Assembly: GCA_009801085.1 (NCBI GenBank)
Contig: VNWV01000043.1
Coordinates: forward strand, 30,164-94,163
Length of the DNA stretch: 64,000 bases
Reading direction: 5' to 3'
From: Lasiodiplodia sp. COLG20
Lineage: Eukaryota; Ascomycota; Dothideomycetes; Botryosphaeriales; Botryosphaeriaceae
The translations under genes were made by a program, and so were the position numbers. Shown piece after piece: positions 59,000 through 64,000 of the stretch (within the stretch, counting starts at the first letter, position 1; every line of letters begins with the position of its first letter). A model generated the notes under the pieces. That model had not been told where the DNA came from. It saw only the letters and a list, made by a program, of their open reading frames with translations, and did not search any database.

Positions 59000-60824
59000 T
59001 CACAAACCGCAAATCTCACATCTCTTGTGCTTCTTGAAGTCACCCTGGTAATGATCCAAATGGTCCTGGCCGTCGAGTCTCTCGCCCTCCTCGGGCACCT
59101 TGCCCATCCACGACACCTTCTCGCCAGTTGCACTCACCGAGTCATAGAGCGCGCCTTTGGCGTTGAGCTCCTTCGTGATGTCCTCGACGTCGACATCGAG
59201 GTAGTGGCGCAGGAACTCGCCGACCTCGGTGTTCTCGTGGTTGCCGACCAAGGGGGCGGCGGCGCGCGGGTCCGAGGCAAAGATGTTGACGTCGGCAGCC
59301 GAGTGGCCGTGCGTGGACCAGCCCGTCTGACTGCGCCGGCTGACCATGTCGGCGAAGGTGTAGGGAGAGACGTCCGGGCGCGAGACCAACAGGTCGACCT
59401 CCTCGCTCGACGGGTCATCGATGCCGAGGCCGTTGCTCAGCGCCTTTCGGACCCAAGCGGCCGTTTCGTCGGTGGTGTGTTCCGACGAGAGGAACTTGTG
59501 GTAGTCCTGGCCGAGGCGTTCGGCCGAGTGAGAGGCGTTGGCCAAGACGCCGGGGTACCAGAGGTAGTCGGGGTAGGATTCGTGGAGCTCTGCCGAGGAA
59601 TGTTAGCCTTGAAACTATGTGGAAGGAGATGGCGGCATGAGACATACGTCTGGCGGCAGCGAGACCGCCGGTCTCGTGGTCACTGGTGCTGACCATGACG
59701 CCCTGGGTGCTGTCGTTCTCGAGGAAGTCAAGGACACTGGCAAAGGCCTTGTCGTAGGCCAGAACCTCGTGAACCTGGGCAGCAGGGTCGTTGCCGTGGC
59801 CGGCGTGGTCAATCCTGCTTCCCTCGATCATGAGGAAGAAACCTTTCTCGCTATCCTGCGTGGCGGCACTCAGCGCCTTCAAAGCGGTCCGGGCCATCTC
59901 GTCAAGGGAGGGATAGATGTCACCCTCGTTCCTCCTGTCGATTTCGTAGGGAATGTCTGTATCGGCAAAGAGGCCAAGCAGAGGGAGCTCGACGGCGCTG
60001 CCCAAACGGAGGCCATCGAAATCCTTGCGGCTGTCGATGTAGTTGAAACCGTATTCCTCCTTAGCCAAGGCAACAATGTCCCTGTCGTCGGCGCGGCACG
60101 AGCCCGCGGTCGAGTTGGGCAGGAAGTGGCAGCGGCCACCACCGAACATGAGGTCTACAACACGGCCGAGCGGGTAGTCACCGACCATCTGCTCAGCGAT
60201 GCGGTCTTCTTCGGAGCGCATGTTGACATGAGCAGCAAAGCAGGCGGGGGTGGCGTCAGTGATGCGGGTGGTGACGACCAGGCCGGTCATGTAGCCGGCG
60301 CGCTTGGCGGCCTCCAGCACGGTTCCGCAGGCCGAGTGATCGGGCAGGACAGAGATGGCTCCGTTGTAACTTTTGAAGCCGCAGGAGAAGGCGGTTGCGC
60401 CGGCAGCCGAGTCGGTAACCAAGCTGCTGGACGAGCGGGTGCGCGACTGGCCGATCAAGTGCTGGTCGATGACCAGCGTGTCGTCCCAGGGCTCGGCGTT
60501 CTGGTACTGCTTGAAGCTACGCGCAAGTGACAGCGACGTCGGGCCCATGCCGTCCGAGACCATGAAAACCAGGTTGCGCTTGCCCGACGGCTTCTCCTTT
60601 GTGGTGGCCTGCTTCTGGTACACGACGGCCAGCACGATGACGACGGCCGTCGCGACCAGGGCCCAGGCGAACAAGCCGAGCTCCCTCCATCTCTTCCATC
60701 CGGTCCGCGGGTGTTCGGGGTGCTTTCCGGTGCGCTGGCCAGTGAGCAGGGCGTCCTCTTCGGCAAGGTCGCGGTCGTTGGAGTGCTCCGACGACGGGCG
60801 CTGCGACAGCAGCGGGCGCGCCAT
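59000..60824 (-). CDS. PHO8: Vacuolar alkaline phosphatase Pho8
   Basis: Exons 60824-59648 and 59589-59000, with a 58-bp intron, give 588 residues. A cytosolic N-terminus of about 50 residues carries an acidic sorting-like stretch (EEDALLTG) and precedes a single signal-anchor helix (LGLFAWALVATAVVIVLAVVY), a type II topology like yeast Pho8. The phosphatase domain shows MVSDGMGPTS with a metal-binding Asp, VTDSAAGATAFSCG with the phosphorylated Ser, IEGSRIDHAGHGND, STSDHETGG, and HGHSAADVNIFA near the C-terminus with a zinc-ligand His. The protein ends in CEICGL. It hydrolyses phosphomonoesters in the vacuole and is usually phosphate-regulated. Confidence 0.93.
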
Positions 60825-61201
60825 GGTGGGTGGTGACGTGTGCGGGGGGTCTGTCTGGGGCCGGCGGAGAGGATGGGAGTGTGGAGGAGTGGAGGGAGCG
60901 AGTGATCAAGCTGTTGCAGTTGAGCTCCGTCGATCCCTGCTTGGCGGCACGCGGAGGCATCATAGGACCCACCCCCCGCTGGCCACACTCGGGAGCTATG
61001 CCGCCCCTGCAGGAGTCCGCCTGCTCACCGCCGCGACAGAGTCCGTCGCGGTAGGTATAAAGCTAAGCCCCTGGACCAATGCACATCCCTGCGGTCGCGG
61101 ATCTCCCAATCCGGCAGCGACCTCCTTATCCGAGCTTGAACACGCAGTCAGGTAATCGCGGCGGCCACGTCTTATGTTGCGAACGCTGACTGCGAAGAGA
61201 C
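60825..61201. other. Divergent promoter region
   Basis: Between PHO8 (leftward) and the small Cys-rich gene (rightward). Holds the TATA element listed separately; nothing else seen. Confidence 0.5.
61056..61062 (+). promoter_or_regulatory. TATA box of the small Cys-rich gene
   Basis: TATAAAG 146 bp upstream of the ATG at 61202 and in the correct orientation. Confidence 0.45.
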
Positions 61202-61483
61202 ATGTGCAGAAGGACCGACTACCAATTCCCCTGCAGCCACATCGAGTCCCGGGTGGAGCTGTGCAGCTATCGTTGCTATCTGGCCCGGCACTCGGACTCG
61301 AGGAACCACCACAGTTGCGAAGTGGAGATGGAGCCGTTCGAGAAGCCCCATGTCGACGTCACCTTGTTCTTCAAGAGATCCGTAGCCTGGGTTGGCGCGG
61401 GCCTAGGCGTCCGAAGGAAGCAGACAGTGGTCGAGCGGCTGCGAATCCGCTACGAGGAAGAATGTGACGAATGCTGCCTTTGA
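61202..61483 (+). CDS. Small Cys/His-rich protein, possibly metal-binding
   Basis: An intronless frame of 93 residues. Cysteines and histidines are arranged as MCRR at the start, FPCSHIES, LCSYRCYLARH, NHHSCEVEM and a C-terminal CDECCL. This resembles a group of small fungal proteins starting MC(K/R)R and containing a C-x-H near residue 12 and a CC at the end, which probably bind zinc; that family memory is not verified. No signal peptide, so intracellular. A TATA element lies upstream. The function is unknown; chance coding is possible but unlikely given the Cys/His pattern. Confidence 0.6.
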   Translation: MCRRTDYQFPCSHIESRVELCSYRCYLARHSDSRNHHSCEVEMEPFEKPHVDVTLFFKRSVAWVGAGLGVRRKQTVVERLRIRYEEECDECCL

Positions 61484-61649
61484 AGTTGAAGAGTGATGAT
61501 ATGACTCTATTTCTAATTACATCTCCATATTACTGTATTAACCACCAAGTCCACCCCCTCATCCCCACATTATCCACTATTAGCAACTATGTACAATGGT
61601 CTGTGTGCGGAACTGATCAGAGACCAGGCCGCGGCCCCAGTGTATGCAT

Positions 61650-62334
61650 TTACAGGCTCAGGCAGCCACACTCGCCGTTGAGAGTGACACCGAGTCCGAC
61701 GAAGACCTTGACGAGGCCGGGGAGGACGAGGTCCAGGCAGACGTTGACGGAAACCCAGACGTTCTCAAGGACACCGCCGACGACGGCCTCAATGGCGACC
61801 AGCAGGTTGGCGATGACGTTGATGACGAGGTTGATGCTGAGGTTGAGCAGGGACAGGGAGACTAGACGGTTGGTCAGCCGCGGGAACCAGCGGGGTGAAC
61901 AGTCGTTTTAACTTACCGACTCCGACGATCTTGACGGAAGCGTTGAGCGTGAAGAGGATCTCGAGGACGATCTTGAGGGCCAGGTCGACAATGACCGAGA
62001 CATCAGCGCCGGCCTCGCAGCCCTGGATCTTGGCGGTAGCGGTGGTGATGACGTCGATGATGGCAGTGATCTCGGCCTTGATCGAGACAATGACCGGAGC
62101 GCTCAGGTCGACCTCGACGTCCAGTCCGAGGCCAAGGCCGCCGCAGGTGCTGTTGATGTTGCCAGTGTGCACCTCGACCTGCGCCTTGAGGTCGGTCAGG
62201 ACACTCAGCACAGTGACGTCGACGTCGGCCGTGACATCAGTGCGGGTGATGAGGTCGTTGTTGGTGGGAGCAGCGACGGCGCCCATGAAAAGGCTGGAGA
62301 GAGCGAAGGCAGCGGTGGCGATGGAGAACTTCAT
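61650..62334 (-). CDS. Small secreted hydrophobic Val/Asp-rich protein
   Basis: Exons 62334-61917 and 61861-61650, with a 55-bp intron GTAAGT..TAG, give 209 residues. The signal peptide is MKFSIATAAFALSSLFMGAVA, followed by a Pro-Thr-Asn start to the mature protein. The mature protein alternates Val/Leu/Ile with Asp/Asn/Gly, as in VEVDLSAPVIVSIKAEI, INLVINVIANLLVAIEAVV and VSVNVCLDLVLPGLVKVFV, suggesting amphipathic helices or strands. It has five cysteines, two in a closing GECGCLSL. No known domain was recognised; it could be a wall or surface protein of the hydrophobic surface-binding kind. A good TATA box lies 122 bp upstream. Confidence 0.8.
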
Positions 62335-64000
62335 CTTGAATGGTGGTGCAGGAGTGCGAATGAGAATCGTCGGAAGGACAAGTGAGAGATTGTCGGAATG
62401 AGAGACTGGAGCGATCGAGTGAGTGATGGTTCTCTTCCTGATGCTACCACTTGCTCTTTTTATATCCTTGAAACCCATCTCGACGACTTTGCATCGAACC
62501 CCCCGTCGATTGCCCCATGTCCATCTGTGGTAGAACATGTGTCGATCCTCGAGCTGGTTGCATGCATGGTGTCGAACTGGTCGTAATTCTTCCAACTATT
62601 GCGCTTCTGGAATAACTTTAAGCATCCTGCACTAACGCGAACAGGTGCGATATACAGGACTTGGTGAGCAAAAGGGAAGGCCGATGGCCTTGGCGTGTGA
62701 ATAGTCCAAATTCGGACCACGACTGGTAGTATGCTTCCCCAGACTAGGAGAACCGGATGCCATCGAATGTGGTTTAGGGGCTTACTCTTGATAGTTTGGT
62801 GAGACGTAGCCCTCGTGACTGAGGCCTCGACACGTCTTAGTGCTGCTTTAGGATGCAGCCACGGCTCCTCCGGCTCCTACAGTACCAACCCAGAAATAAC
62901 ATCAGAAATGACCGGTCAACACTCTCCTTTAACCATGATCATCGAAGCAACGGTCTTCACGACCGCAAAGCGTCTCCGCTCCGTCGCTTCAATACAATCG
63001 GTTTGCAGCACTCTGCAATCTGCATCAGCTTGGAGAAACAATGTCGAACGCATGAAAATGAATGCAAATTAGGCAACGCACAGACGAACTGCCCAAAAAC
63101 GCACGTTCGATGCACGGTGCAAAGCAGACCTGCAGCATTTCTTTTTGGCGCAGCCTCACAAATCCTACATAGTCAATTACTGTGCTCCTTCGAACTACCA
63201 AAAAAAAGTGGGGATACGACCAGACCGGCCAGCAACTCAAACTTCATTCGTTCGGGGTTGAGCCTCTCGCGAGCTCTAAGCATAGTTGCAAAAGACGGGC
63301 GGCCGGGACAGCCCTCGCCGTCGTCATTGTGGACCGTCTCCTTGCCATGCCTTTCTGTCAACTTTTTCCATCTGGCCAGCAGTGTGCAGTCAAGCGTTGA
63401 GCGTATCTCTTATCGTTACTTGCGGCGATCAAGAATTGCTTGGCGTAGTCTAATGTGTTATCGATTCCTTTCTGCACGTGTGAGCCGGCCATTGGATGGG
63501 TCGGATCAGAGCGTTACTTTTCTTCGGTGGAAGGCCATTGAGGCCGGCCAGAAGGACAAGGAGAAAAAGGAGAGAGGGATCCTTGTGCACTCTAGAGTTA
63601 CATTTCATTCGTCCATTGGCTGCGGCCCGAGGTGATCCTTCATATGTTGCTAGTTCCTGGCGGGAGCAGAAAGGGTCGAGGCCACAGCTCCCAGCAAGTG
63701 CGCCTGCGGCAACGTGTTTCTGTTGCAGGGTTGATCGACAAGCCCCGCGGCCAGCGAACGACTCCATACTTAGCATCCACAAGAGCCTGCATCGCCAGGT
63801 CTCTGGCAGTGCCGTCCCTGCGCCATTCTCCAATGAAGTTGGGCTGACCGCAGTGCAGTGCTAAGGTTGCCTATTGCAGGACACTGTCGAGAAGCGGATG
63901 CCGTATTGAAGGCGAGAAGAAGCCGTGGGACTGTGAGCTGTACGCGGAGAAGAGGCGTCGATATGGGGGTCCAATTCCCCCATTGCCGGTCTGAAGCTAT
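62335..64000. other. Intergenic to the window end
   Basis: The first 150 bp is the promoter of the secreted protein gene. The rest contains only short frames with no family resemblance; no RNA gene or repeat recognised. Confidence 0.5.
62456..62464 (-). promoter_or_regulatory. TATA box of the secreted protein gene
   Basis: TATAAAAAG on the minus strand, 122 bp upstream of the ATG at 62334; close to the consensus. Confidence 0.6.

Noticed and set aside
1..64000. tRNA, rRNA and CRISPR signals
   Set aside because: I looked for B-box-like GGTTCGAATCC motifs, 5S-like sequence and regularly spaced repeats on both strands and saw none convincing; a covariance-model scan would be decisive.

Overview
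The window is nuclear DNA of a filamentous ascomycete (Pezizomycotina). Nearly all multi-exon genes carry short introns of about 43-140 bp with GT donors and CTGAC-like branch points. The recognisable genes include a polarisome scaffold (SPA2), an ascomycete-type laccase ending in DSGL, a Zn2Cys6 regulator, a small DUF7053 protein and a Hos2-type deacetylase. A TA-rich stretch at about 3.62-4.16 kb looks like repeat-induced point mutation. I cannot name the species; a Dothideomycete or Eurotiomycete would fit. I see no rRNA, tRNA, CRISPR or organelle sequence.

Layout. 0-7 kb: an accessory-looking block with the 3' end of a family-2 polysaccharide synthase facing an NDP-sugar dehydrogenase, a small secreted Ser/Thr-rich protein, the TA-rich island and a five-exon laccase. 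7-16 kb: a GPI-remodelling-type metallophosphoesterase, a short-chain dehydrogenase, exosome subunit RRP41 with a defective-looking splice acceptor, and a protein joining two cyclic-nucleotide-binding domains to an F-box and leucine-rich repeats. 16-27 kb: two long stretches without recognisable genes around two small genes (glycine-zipper protein, DUF7053 protein). 27-37 kb: Zn2Cys6 regulator, S28 serine carboxypeptidase, peroxisomal acyl-CoA ligase (C-terminal AKL) and MFS exporter. 37-42 kb: another gene-poor stretch holding one copy of a dispersed repeat. 42-64 kb: mostly housekeeping and regulatory genes: SRK1/RCK2-like kinase, HOS2 deacetylase divergent from an ING/PHD protein, SPA2, an NCS1 nucleobase permease, RNA polymerase III subunit RPC34, vacuolar alkaline phosphatase PHO8, and two small proteins, one secreted.

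Exon structures were built by hand from splice signals and reading-frame continuity. In every multi-exon gene except RRP41 the exon lengths sum to a whole number of codons with canonical GT-AG junctions. In RRP41 no canonical acceptor restores the frame. Start codons were restricted to ATG. The most interesting points are the RRP41 intron, the cyclic-nucleotide/F-box/LRR architecture, the synthase/dehydrogenase pair, the phenylalanine at the laccase T1 axial position, and an 83-bp repeat at 10.7 and 38.4 kb whose copies differ mainly by transitions.
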